Assembly: GCA_016647705.1 (NCBI GenBank)
Contig: CM028335.1
Location: 21,182,905-21,246,904 of the forward strand
From: Eucommia ulmoides
Lineage: Eukaryota; Streptophyta; Magnoliopsida; Garryales; Eucommiaceae
Direction of reading: 5' to 3'
Length of the DNA: 64,000 nucleotides
The notes beneath the pieces are model-generated. The model searched no databases and was not told the DNA's origin. It saw nothing but the letters and a program-made list of their open reading frames with translations. Below are positions 12,202-22,590 of this stretch, piece after piece. How positions within the stretch are numbered: the stretch's first letter is position 1; every line of letters starts with the position of its first letter. The position numbers were made by a program, and so were the translations under genes.

Positions 12202-12363
12202 GGTCGACTCCTCAGTCGACTCTTAGATTCAAAGAGTTTGCCAAGCTTCCACCGGTTGACCGCTCTGTCGACTCGCAGATTCAGAGAGTTTATCAAGCTT
12301 CTATTGGTCGACCGCTCTGTCAACTCGCAGATTCAGAGAGTTCATCTTCTTTCTCTGGTCGAC
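12202..12363. repeat. 52-bp minisatellite with GTCGAC motifs
   Basis: GGTCGAC or GGTTGAC recurs at 12202, 12254, 12306 and 12357, spacings 52, 52 and 51. GTCGACTC(G/T)(C/T)AGATTC and AGAGTT lie at constant offsets. It is part of copy A; the equivalent segment of the copy at 43660-46029 (about 45260-45480) is built of similar GGTTGACCGATC words. Confidence 0.75.
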
Positions 12364-12812
12364 TGCCCCCTCCTGAATCTCTTCTCTGATCTCGTTTTTA
12401 ACTTACTTTTTTTTTTTTTTTTCAATTTTTCCCCTTTATCCATATTTATATTCAAATGAACTCCATTAATACTCTTATATTCTATTTTAGTCATTCAAAA
12501 ATATTTCTTTTTAATTCACATAAGAGCAAATAAATATACTCAACCAAAACACACATAAAAGATAAAATTCATTTTGTACCATGTGTGTGTTCCTAAATGG
12601 GATATTAAGAGTTTATATTTACCTGAGTTATTTTCTCTAATGTCTTCAAACTCTTAATACTTCTTCATCATCTTGATATCTTCATTTAGCATCCATTCAC
12701 TTTGACATCTTTATTATTGGAACTTTAAATCACTGAAACACTTGATCAAACATTAGTTCCACCAAAATATCAATATTTAATTATTCATCAAAATCTTGGG
12801 ATCAACAAGGGG

Positions 12813-13077
12813 GCATGTTGAATTCCACGCTGCTTGTATTACCTGATCCTGATCTATATGTAAAGCTTAGGACAATCCTAGTCTTGCAAGTCATCTTTTA
12901 AGAGTGAGTTAAGCTCATTGAATTTTTTCATTATATTAGTCAGATAAAACAACGATAATTGATAATTTACAAATCAATCCTAGCGTGTACTTGTATATCA
13001 GATGATTTCGGCCATATATTATCTTAAAGGAAATGAGCTATATGCTATAGTTTTTTTTAAAGGTTTTCACCATTTGT

Positions 13078-13123
<46 letters not shown>

Positions 13124-13439
13124 GGAAGAAAAAGGTAAAAAAAAACCTACAACTTAAAAGAAATCACTAGTAACTTTATAAGTTATAACTTTTCACATAA
13201 TTTCAAATCTTACAACAAAAGTTACTAATTTTACTTCAAAAGTTATATGTTTTGAGTTGAGAAAAAAAAAATCAACCCATAGGAAATAAATATTCAAATA
13301 TAACTGTAATTCTATGAAAATCAAAAGTTACAATAGAATAAATCTTAGCACAAATAATATTAAAGTTATTGACCTTTTAGTTAAAATTCAAAATTTTGAT
13401 CAACTCAATTAGTTTGAATCGATTTATGTCCTATGTAAT
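12813..13439. other. Repeat debris with a (TA)n tract
   Basis: No gene seen. A (TA)n microsatellite of about 38 bp runs from 13083 to 13120. CTCATTGAATTTTTTCATTA near 12917 echoes CTCATTGAATTTTTTTCGTC near 8570, again suggesting that an older repeat was split by copy A. Confidence 0.5.
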
Positions 13440-13830
13440 CCCCTAGTCCATATGGTTCAAAACGCTCTTAAATTAAACCTCTTTTTATCCTTGGATTGCA
13501 ACCAATATCTTTGCAAATTTAATCATCGTACCATATTTGTACACCCCCAATGCAAGATCTCTTGTAATCCCGCATGCACATACAAAAAAAAAAAAAAAAG
13601 TGATCCCTTTCCTTAATTGCCTATTTTCTTAGTATTATCCTTATAAATAATCTCTTAATTCCAAAAATGTTCATAAATAATTTTAAAAAGTGGCCGGAGA
13701 GTGTTGAAACTTATGAATACTATAAAATCCAAAGAAAAAAAGAGAAAACAATACCAAAGTTTATTATTGTGAATAATGAATATAGAGTACAAGAAAATGA
13801 AAAAGAAAAATAACTTAAACCTCTTTTTAT
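13440..13830 (-). pseudogene. Duplicated fragment of the FMO last exon and its 3' flank
   Basis: Bases 13445-13560 repeat the 3' part of the FMO last exon (13842-13960) with about 90 percent identity by eye. They share, for instance, TTATCCTTGGATTGCAACCA and CCAATGCAAGATCTCTTGTAAT. Bases 13575-13830 repeat a flank also found at 14640-14930. This is a partial local duplication and cannot encode a working product. Confidence 0.75.
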
Positions 13831-14220
13831 CGACTTAAGTCCTATGGTTCAAAAAACTCTAAAATTAAACCTCTTTTTATCCTTGGATTGCAACCAATAT
13901 CTTTGCAAATTTGATCATTGTACCATATTTGTATACCCCCAATGCAAGATCTCTTGTAATCTCCACCTGCATATTGCCTCATGTAAGCCTCCCACCTCAA
14001 AACATCTTTCTCCATCTCTTGTGTGCTTGGCAATTGGAAGGCCCCATCACGAAAATGTGCAAGCCATTGGCACCTCATTTCGAATGTGGGCAAGTTTGAG
14101 AGACTCTCTGAGTATCCCACTATTGCTAGTTGTGGAATCCTAGGAGAAACGATTTGCTTGTTCAAACTCTCCCAAAACAAAAATAGTCACATCATCAAAT
14201 AGATGTATTTATCTCTTAAC

Positions 14221-14462
14221 CAAATAATACTTCAAATTTGTGACACTCTTACAGTTTCATGTGAATAATAAGGCCGAGTATGTTGTCATGATAGAAATTG
14301 TTATAAGTAGTGATAATACTAGTATTTTACCCTCCTATACCAGATGATACTTCAAATTTGTGACACTCGTACAGTTTCATATGAATAATAAGGCTAAGTA
14401 TGTTGTCATGATAGAAATTGTTCTAAATAGCGATAATACTAGTATTTTACCATCCTATACCC
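14221..14462. repeat. 118-bp tandem duplication
   Basis: The segment with ATACTTCAAATTTGTGACAC, then TGTTGTCATGATAGAAATTG and ATACTAGTATTTTACC occurs at about 14227 and again at about 14345. There are roughly ten differences over some 118 bp. It lies in the region between FMO pseudo-exons 2 and 3. Confidence 0.85.
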
Positions 14463-14696
14463 ATATCTGAAATAGACTTCTATGTTAAATTATTTCGTGT
14501 TTGACTTGTGTTGATCAAATCTAATCGAGGAAAGCATATAGTTAGAATCTAATTATTTTACTTTACATTGACATGAGGGAGTTTTTAAAGTTTTAATTTA
14601 ATCTGATATAAGTTAAGCACACACGCACATACAAAAAAAGAAAAGTGATCCCTCTTTCCTTAATTGCCCATTTTCAAACTGCAAAATGAAATATAA

Positions 14697-15193
14697 CTTA
14701 GGCACTGCTTGGTGACTCTTTAACAATGTAGAGATAGTAAGTTAGTATTATCCTTATAAATAATCTCTTAATTCCAAAAATGTTCATAAATAATTTAAAA
14801 ACATGACCAGAAAGTGTTAAAATTTATGAATAACATAAAATCCAAGGAGTAAAGAGAAAACAAGACCAACGTTTATTATTGTAAATAATGAATATAGAGT
14901 ACAAGAAAATAAAAAAGAAAAATAACTTATATAGACTTACAATGGAAACACTTACAAAACCAATAAAATTTTATTCTATAATTAATATTAAATAAATATA
15001 ATAATTCAAAACCAATAAAACTCTATCAAACTTTATCTATCTTTGTGTATAAAAATTGAAAAAAACAAAAAATAACTGTATTTTATTTTTTTTAAAAAAA
15101 AACTTAAAAAAAATCATGTTTTATATTTACTTTTATATTACATTTTTATGTAAAAAAAAATGTACTAAAAAACTTTACCAAACTGTGCCTTAG
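14697..15193. mobile_element. MITE-like element with CTTAGGCAC ends
   Basis: The left end CTTAGGCACTGCTTGGTGAC faces a right end whose complement reads CTAAGGCACAGTTTGGTAAA. About 497 bp, AT-rich and non-coding. Internal words such as ATAATCTCTTAATTCCAAAA are shared with the duplicated element at 5084-5990 and the block at 13620-13740, so it belongs to a locally amplified family. Confidence 0.6.
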
Positions 15194-15789
15194 TTGTTGA
15201 ACATATTGGTCCTACTATATTTTCAAAAACAAAATCTCGGTGCTAAAAGAACGCAATGAGAGTTAAATAATAATAATAATAATAAGAAGAAGAAGAGTAT
15301 ATGCTCATTAAATTTCGATCACCACTAAAAACAAATGCCACAAAAGTAGCCAAGACAATGAAAAGCCAAACAATTTGGGACAAAATAGAAGTTACCTATA
15401 GAGTGGAATTGTCGAGGTTGGTGATCCTCCTATGTAGTCTTGAAAAGTTCGGGAGGTGAAGATGTTCTTGAGCTTCACATCACCTCTATATCCAGTAGTA
15501 GGAATCACAATATCAGTCTCCAAAGGCTCTGATTCATCATCAAGAATCAATCCTTCTCTGTAGAACCAAAGGCTCTGTGATTTCTTCAAAATAATGCTCT
15601 CTTCTTCCACTTTGTCGTAGAAATTTTCAGACAATATGAAAATACTACACGAAGAAATGTGTCAGGAAAAGCTTTGTTTTGGGATCATTCCATATTTCTT
15701 CAAGGGAAATTTCCATCTCATGTAGCTCTCAACAAATTTTGAGATTCCCCATCACTGAAAAAAACCATTAAAAAATATAGATTGTATAA

Positions 15790-16080
15790 GTTGTTGGGTT
15801 TATCCCAAATCGAATGTAAAAGAGGCTATTGGTTAGGTTAGACCTCCTTACACTGGTATCAAAGTCTAGATTACAACAACTCTGGGTCAATAGCCACAAA
15901 GAAAGAGACTGGTCGAGGGTTAACCGACCAAAGACCCTATGTGTGAGGGAAAGATTGTTGGGTTTATCTCACATCGAATATAGAAAGAGCTTGTGGTCAG
16001 GTTATAAGTGTAGGAAAAAATCTCACTTCATAATATAGTTTTTGGAGTTGAGAGAGGGCCAAGACCACCCTATGTAAACT
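15790..16080 (+). mobile_element. TRIM-type miniature LTR element
   Basis: TTGTTGGGTTTATCCCAAAT at about 15793 recurs as TTGTTGGGTTTATCTCACAT at 15957. Between the two lies TGGTATCAAAGTC, a match to the primer-binding site for initiator tRNA-Met, and the second copy is preceded by a purine-rich GTGTGAGGGAAAGA. That order (LTR, primer site, short spacer, purine tract, LTR) in under 300 bp is that of a terminal-repeat retrotransposon in miniature. The first LTR looks shortened. It has no coding capacity. A fossil. Confidence 0.75.
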
Positions 16081-16640
16081 ACATATTTCTTTGCTCTTTG
16101 AAAAAAAAATGACAAATTGCATTTCACACCCTTAAATTTTATGTGTATTGACACATTGCTCCTTACTATTTAATTTTGGCATATTGCACTCCAAAGTTTG
16201 GCTTATGTGATTAATTATCCCAATTATATAATTATGCATGGTAATTTTTTCGTTGGAGTAGGGAGCAGAGTGCCAGGGCCAACCCTTGCCCAAAGCAACC
16301 AAAACAATCGCTTTGACACCCAAATTTTAATGGCCCTCCAAATTGATCACTATATTTTTTTTATTTCAAAATATTTGTATTAATATATCACATTAAACAA
16401 AAAAATCTCAATTTTGCTTCAATTGCTATATTAATTATCTTTTCTTTTGCGCCTCTAATATATGAGGGTTGGCCCTGCAGAGTGCAATCACACTAAAAGT
16501 TACAATTTAATCATTTTTTTCTTCCATTGTTTTCCTCTCATATTACATGACTAATTCTGACTACAAAATTCATTAGTAAATAGAAATTTTAAGAAACAAT
16601 ATATAACCAGCTGGACAAAATTCAATTTAGACTTCAAAAA
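16081..16640. other. Non-coding stretch between TRIM and FMO block 1
   Basis: AT-rich. CACCCTTAAATTTTATGTG and TTTGGCATATTGCACTCC look like the end of a MULE-type element, but no matching inverse end was found. No gene. Confidence 0.4.
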
Positions 16641-16990
16641 TTAGAAAGGAAAATATTGCCAATGTTGAGAGCAGAGTGGCCAAAATGCTATGCAAGAATG
16701 TTTGGCCAGGCTTGTGAACTAGAAGCTCAGCGAAACGATTCAAGTATAAGAAATCGAAATTAACTCCCCAAAACATCCTGTTAGGCACCATCCAGTAAAT
16801 TGTCCTTTGAATCATGGCGCATGGAAACCCAACCCCTAAATTCAAAAAAGCAAAAAGGAAGTTAAATTTCACTATTTTTCAATCATCTCAAAAATTGAGT
16901 AAAACAGTAGAATTCCACAATTTTATTTTATTTTTTTTCCTCCAAATCAATTGAGTTTGATTTTCAAACAGTTTGCCAAACGGATACTAA

Positions 16991-18870
16991 TGTGGGTAAA
17001 ATTTTACCACCCGCCACGTGTTTGCCACTTAGATCAAATGTGTCACATCACCAACGCCACGAAGTCAGATGGCCTAATGAGCCTGATTGTTCATTAAGTC
17101 CAGCGTCATCTTAGGTCGGTAATTATGAAGGATTTGAGACAATTGCAAAGAAGGAATCTTCAACGTTCTCCTCAGATGTCACCAAAGAAGAGTAGGTTGG
17201 TATAGCCATCCTGACCTCTACCTCGGTGCCCGGGTCAGCCTGTAGTTCCAAACAAGATTGGCCCATGGACTTTTCCATTAACGTACAAGGGCCCAGGCTC
17301 AGGCCCATAACTCTAAACCTCCATACGCTCTCCACGATCCTGACTGATTAGGACAAATAACCGTGCTTCAGGCCCTAATTTCTGGGATGTTAATGACATC
17401 CCCGCCTATAAAATGAAGGCTTTGTCAAGCCATTCAATAGGTTGCAAACTTGAGGTAATAACTTTAATTTATCGAAGCGACCTTTTTTTTCCCCCCCAAG
17501 CTCTTATTCTCACGCCAGAGGGGACACGCCGGGAACACCCCGACCGATCCTATGTGCAAGTACCGACCTGAAGGCCAGGCCAAACAACGCCTCTCCAGCT
17601 CGGACAAGTGCAGGATGAATCTCTCGAATGATTAAAGACTCCAACTCCGATGAAGATCATCTCCAATTCTCCATGTTAGTAGTAACTAGACCATACTGCT
17701 GGTTGGTTCATTTTTCGACACCAACAGTTTGGCATTGTCAGTAGGAAGCGCACAAAAAGCCTTCCTTAGTTCATCAACTCCCTATTCTGCTGAGGTTTGA
17801 TGATCACAAGGTTTGGTCACTCCTTACAATCGAGGAATCAAAACGCCGTAGTGAATAGAAACCCCATTCCGAACATGTCCAGAGCTCTAAGGCCAGATAC
17901 CAAGGCAACAACCCATGCTCCCGTCGAAGATGAGGATGTTCCCATCAGGGGACAGGTCGACCTACCTATCCTGGCCTCAGATGTCTTCATGGGTCAAACA
18001 TCCGGAGCCATTGACGCCTCAAGAATTGACAATTTGGAGCGCAAGCTTGGTGAGTTCCAGAATTACTTCCATGTCCTCCTTTCCCACCTGCCTCCGGCCC
18101 CGTGCAAGGGGAACTAGATCACTAGAATACAGGGGGAAAGGACCGACCTCAAGAGACCGAAGATCGAGCAATTCACTTTCACGGACATGTGAACCAATCC
18201 CGGCCTCGGCCCCTCAACCGGCCAGTCAGGGAGAGGGATTTGGACCCCCCTACCACGTCAGGGACTTTATCTCAGCCGTCTCATGGATGCCTATCTAAAG
18301 ACAGACCAAGGTCACCACCAGCTAGGGTGTCCAGCCGCCTAGCCCGGTTTGAACACCGGTCCTGCCAGATAAAAGAAGTAGATTCTTATTCTTTGTCGCC
18401 AGCTCGGAGGCGTGAAGCTCGGGTTGTTATCAGTTAGGTCACAGTACCACTTAGTGGGAAAACAGCTATGGAACGCGGTATGGCCGAGATAGAGGCTGCG
18501 CTCAACCAGATACAAGGCGCTGGAGGTGCAGCCGGGCTGTCTACTAGGGTAAGATCTCATTTTATTGATGAAATCATAGATAAGCATGTGCCTTATAAAT
18601 TCCCTAATCCCCCATAACCCAATATGATGGGACCACCGATCCCGTGGATCACTTTTCTATTTTCGTGTCCTACATGTATATGCACGTTGCCTCCACAACG
18701 GTGAGATGCAAGTTCTTCCCACTCACCTTGACCAGTCCAGCTCGGACTTGGTTCAACGACCTAACTATGGCCTCAATATCAACTTTTCTCCAACTCGAAC
18801 AACAGTTCCTTACCTGATTCATCTGATCCTGGCACAGACCGAAGATCATAATCCATATTCTTACCCTCAG
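16991..18870 (+). mobile_element. Ty3/gypsy retrotransposon, 5' LTR and gag part only
   Basis: A probable 5' LTR runs 16991-17726 (TGTGGGTAAAATTTTACC ... CGACACCAACA) with a TATA-like CTATAAAATGAAGG at about 17404. It is followed by GTTTGGCATTGTCAGTAGG, the usual position and form of the primer-binding segment in plant gypsy elements. After it come gag-like segments, including a spacer rich in Pro, Arg and Ser and a block resembling the DGTTDP...HF and ARTWFNDL words of gypsy gag proteins. The element ends abruptly at about 18870 with no pol or 3' LTR. A broken fossil with several disruptions. Confidence 0.75.
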
Positions 18871-19541
18871 GCACGGCTCGTTTAGTTGGACGAAATGAAA
18901 TGAGGGTGGAATGGAATGGAAGAAATAATGGAATGAGATAATAAATGGAATGAAATTGTCAATGAAATCACTATTTTATTCACTTGTTTGGTAGGTATGG
19001 AATGAATGAAATAGTTAAATATAATAAAATTCCTATTATGCCCTCATTATATTTTACTATTCCATTCGATTTTCAGTTTTTATTCTCTAATTTCTGTTTT
19101 TGTTATCAATTTTCAATTTTTGTTCTCTAATTTCTGTTTTTGTTCTCAATTTTCAGTTTTTGTTCTCAATTTTCTGTTCTCTAATTTTTTATTTTCTAAT
19201 TTTATGTTTCTATTCTCAATTTTCAGTTCTCTAATTTTCAGTTTCTGTTCTCAATTTTCAGTTTCTGTTTTCAATTTTCTGTTTCTGTTATCAATTTTCT
19301 GTTCTTTAATTTCTATTTCTATTCTCTAATTTCTGGATTAAGCTGGATCAGTGATGGACTTTTTTGTAGTTTTAGTTTTGATTCTATTGGGCTGGACTTG
19401 ATTCCAACCCATTTCAAATGGAATCTTATTCCTTTGATTTTCATTCAAATGGAATCACAAAGAGAACCAAACAACGGAATAAGAATCGAGGGCAGAATAT
19501 GATTCTATTCCGCCCCCGATTCCGTCCAACCAAACATGTCG
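18871..19541. mobile_element. Inverted-repeat element with TTGGACGRAAT ends
   Basis: The left end ACGGCTCGTTTAGTTGGACG faces a right end whose complement reads ACGACATGTTTGGTTGGACG. Both continue into GGAAT-rich sequence. The 671-bp interior has no transposase but holds a minisatellite. It abuts the truncated end of the gypsy element. No clear target duplication. Confidence 0.6.
19078..19335. repeat. Minisatellite of about 20 bp (TTCTCAATTTTCAGTTTTTG)
   Basis: About a dozen imperfect repeats built from TTCTCTAATTTCTGTTTTTG and TTCTCAATTTTCAGTTTTTG. Found inside the inverted-repeat element 18871-19541. Low-complexity; any frame through it is spurious. Confidence 0.85.
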
Positions 19542-20457
19542 TAAAAGTTTTGAAAAGTAATAGGGATTTATGTGTAATGTTGGGCGTAAGAGTGAATATA
19601 CTCCAAAACAAGGGTATTATGGGGAAAAATTTCTTCAACCGAAGGAGGCCAATGGAAATCAGTGAACTCAAATGCTTGTTTGGGGTTCTAGAGGTTGGTG
19701 GACTCTATTGTTTGTGTCCAAACACCCCCTATGCTGCCCTTTGCGTCAAAGACCAAGGGCAGGATACCCTTTGATAGGGTTTATTTGCAGGCTAAAAGCC
19801 CACTGATTTCTGCCCCTACTATTGTTACACTTTTCTCCATTGTTCAGTTTTTGGGAGAATTCTTGGAGGTATGAAGAGTAATTTTGAAAATAGGCTTTGA
19901 AAAATCAATGAGTTGACAAAATATATAAATAAACAAATTGAAGAAGTCATACGTTTTTTTTAAATATTTTATTTGTATTGGATCCTGAGGCTGGCTGGCA
20001 AATTGTTAAAATTATATTTAATTTTCTTGAAGTATGGGAACTTGTATTCTTTGACCAAAAAGGAAATTATTAGATGTAATCCTTAGATTTTAATACATTT
20101 TTTGATTTTTTTTTTGCATCGATTTTAGACCTACTTGCCCAGTCATTTGCCATATAAATTTAATCTAAATCTTGTAGCGTATCGATTATCTAGTGTACCA
20201 CCTTAGTTGAAGGTACAATATTCAAACTCCTTTCCCCCAACTATTTGTACCAACAAAAAAAATTGCAATATATCTTTGAAAAATCTTTGTTTGTACATAT
20301 CAAATAAAGAGAAAAATAAAAGAAAATCATAAGATTTATATATGCTTTTGAAGTAAGCCATTTCTATTTTTTTTTAATTCTCGTTATGTTGAATTGACAT
20401 TTAACATCATTGTAAAATTAACTAAAATCAAAGATGACTATATAATAACAATCTTAT
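19542..20457. other. Non-coding stretch before the MULE
   Basis: AT-rich with no recognised gene or repeat limits. The last nine bases before the MULE are its target duplication (20458-20466). Confidence 0.4.
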
Positions 20458-21458
20458 AATAAAATTGGGAAAACTACACTTTTTGGCCTCAAGTATAGGG
20501 TGGGTGTTTAAATAGACCCTGAGATTTTCAAAATAGCACATTTTGTCCTTCAAGTTGCAATTTTGTTTCAATTCAGTTAAATAAAAATTATGTTAAAAAT
20601 GAATGGAATCCGTTAATTAAGGGGTAATGTTTCTATTTCATGTATTTTCTCTCTTAATATCATAATACTAAAATAAAAGGGAAGTAAAGTATAATTTTTT
20701 ATTTTTTTAAAATATCTTTTTTTTTTTGGCATGGTCCTAGCCTATTTTAGATTAATTTTTATATTTACTTCTATTTTTAAGTTTGTATTTTTTATTGTTC
20801 ATTTTTTTATTATTGTTTTCACTTATAAAAACATAAAAAATGGAAGACGAAAAAAGAAACAAAAAATAAAAAGAGTAGAGAGTTTTTTTTTTCTTCGGTG
20901 AAATGGAGAAAGAATGAGTGAAGTGGGTGAGTGAAAAGAAAAGAACAAAGAGAAAGACAGAGTGGATATAGGAGAGTTGTGCAAAAGAGAGACGGGGGAG
21001 ATCAAAGACAGATGGAGTAAGAGATTGGAGAGTAATGTGGAAGAGAGAGAAGATAGAGAAGAGAGAGGGGAGAGAGACGAGGGGAAGACAATGTGGCCAT
21101 GCCAAAAATATATATATATATATTTTTTAAATTACACTTTACTTCTTTTTTATTTAATATTTTCTAAATGTACACCTTAATTTGGTAGACATATACTCCT
21201 TTCAATAATTTGTTTTTTTGTTTTTTTTGTTTTTTTTCAATTATACCCTTATGTTCATTAATTAAAAATAACAAAATATCATTTACTAAATGTACATCAT
21301 TTTCTATTTACCTATTCATTCACCACACTCCATTTTCTTCACTTTCAAATTAGAGCTTCCCCCCTTATCTCCTTCACAACCAAACTTAAACAACGAACTT
21401 TAATAAATGAAAACTACCTCATTTTGGGAAAGATTTTAACAAATTTTGAAGAAATCAT

Positions 21459-22590
21459 GAGTGACCAACAACTACGAGCATCAATGGTATGTTTTTAAGT
21501 CATTTTTGGGTATTTTGTTTTTTAATTTTTCCGAAACCTTGAAACCTTAAAAATCGCGATTTGTATGGACTTATAGGTCCATAGAAATCGTACATGGAGG
21601 ACCTATAGGTCCATAAAATTAATGTTTTTGCAAACCTATAGGTCCACTTTTAACATTCTTGTGCGGACCTACAAGCCCGTACAATGTCTTGTTAAGTTGA
21701 CCTATAGGTCTGTGCAATATCTGGTTTTGCGGCTTTATAGGTTCGTACAACACCTTTTTGTGCAAACCTATAGGTTCGTGCTATCTGTGAACAAATGCGA
21801 CGGACTTAAGTTGAATATTTTGTTCCATGGTATTATAGGATAATATTTCCACGCAATGTACCAAAATTGAAAATGTTATTGTGTGGCCAATTATATCAAT
21901 GAATTCATTAAGCATGAGGTAATTTTTAAATTTGGTACCTAGATGTTTGAAATGATGTTACTATACTTAGTTATTGCTCATTTTATATAGTATTTGATTT
22001 TTTTGTAGATTTTCTCAAGTCGTAAATTGTGCAGCATGCAAAGTGGATAAAAGACCTGGATTTGTTATCATAATTAAGACTTCCTTGGCGGCAATTAAAG
22101 GGAAAAAATTGCGTCTAACACTTGGTTGCAAGAGATGATGTGCTTGCTAAAAAAATTAAGAGAAATAACAAATTAGAAAGATAGACAAAAAAATGGCGAG
22201 GCAAGGAGGAACACAAATATGTGGTTTTCTGTTCAATTTGAAAAGAAAGAAGTTAGACACGTTGACGATTGGGTATTAATTGTTTTAGTGCATGTTTCAC
22301 AATCATCTTGCAATAGAACAATTTGAGGGCTATGATTTTATTGGTAGATTAACCCCAAATGAAATGAACATCTTGATTGACATGTTTAATAATTTGGTTC
22401 GCCAAAATGAGATTTTGTATACCCTCAAGAAAAATAATCCGACAAATGTAATAATAATGAAAACTATCTACAATGCAGGGCAGAAATAGTGGGTTAATGA
22501 GAAGGCTAGTAGGTCGTTAATGCAACAACTATTAGGAAAATTACATAAGCATAATTATGGAGAGTGGCATAGGATGATCCCAAAGTTTTG
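21459..22590 (+). pseudogene. MULE transposase remnant (N-terminal part)
   Basis: Starts ATGAGTGACCAACAACTACG (21459), followed at 21489 by a possible donor (GTATGT) and, after a TTTTTGTAG acceptor at about 22009, by IFSSRK-type sequence. The clearest block, 22294-22489, reads HNHLAIEQFEGYDFIGRL, then NEMNILIDMFNNLVRQNEIL and MKTIYNAGQK. This is the conserved region before the catalytic domain of plant MULE transposases (FAR1-related in origin). It continues past a TAG at 22487 as ASRSLMQQLLGKLHKHNYGEW. At least one stop and several shifts of frame break it, and everything after about 22575 has been replaced by a gypsy fragment, so the DDE core and SWIM finger are missing. Non-functional. Confidence 0.8.
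21569..21775 (+). repeat. 33-bp array of palindromic ACCTATAGGT cores
   Basis: Seven cores of ACCTATAGGT or close variants end at 21578, 21610, 21643, 21676, 21709, 21742 and 21775. The spacings are 32 and then 33 five times. Because 33 is a multiple of three, one frame (21622-21843, 73 residues) stays open and reads as 11-residue repeats built on L-V-x-x-T-Y-R-S-V-Q. It lies between the first short exon and the conserved block of the MULE transposase remnant. Confidence 0.9.

Larger units (their letters stand above)
8699..12807. mobile_element. Solo-LTR-like element (copy A), interrupted
   Basis: Begins TGTTGGCCCAGTAGAATACC and ends GGATCAACA. It is flanked by a perfect 5-bp target duplication, AGGGG, at 8694-8698 and 12808-12812. 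TG...CA ends plus a 5-bp duplication are the signature of an LTR. No coding frame of size and no internal second LTR are seen, so a solo LTR is the best reading and a large non-autonomous derivative the alternative. Two relatives are at 43660-46029 and 42965-47344. A different TG...CA element (9707-11686) lies inside; without it copy A is about 2.1 kb. A fossil with no coding capacity. Confidence 0.75.
13842..16872 (-). pseudogene. Truncated flavin-containing monooxygenase pseudogene
   Basis: Three exon-like blocks match plant FMO1-type monooxygenases, which use FAD and NADPH to oxygenate N- or S-containing substrates or pipecolate. The first (about 16860-16650) reads GFPCAMIQRTIYWMVPN and RFAELLVHKPGQTFL. 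The second (15740-15393) reads [31 protein letters not shown] and [12 protein letters not shown]. The third (about 14165-13842) reads PRIPQLAIVGYSESLSNL, then EMEKDVLRWEAYM and SCIGGIQIWYNDQICKD. The N-terminal half with both nucleotide-binding motifs is absent. An in-frame TGA lies at 15664-15662, and the C-terminus stops at FFEP where relatives continue for several residues. The last exon is partly duplicated downstream. I judge it a dead host gene copy. Confidence 0.85.

Noticed and set aside
8699-12807. Full retrotransposon with its own genes
   Set aside because: No gag or pol words on either strand and no paired terminal repeats within; only a solo-LTR-like or non-coding element can be supported.
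20752-21180. Open frames on both strands (for example 20752-21105 minus and 20962-21180 plus)
   Set aside because: They cross a GA-rich/TC-rich low-complexity tract in the arm of the MULE and have no domain.
21569-21775. CRISPR array
   Set aside because: The 33-bp step looks regular, but there are no unique spacers, the units diverge gradually, and it is a plant nuclear transposon.
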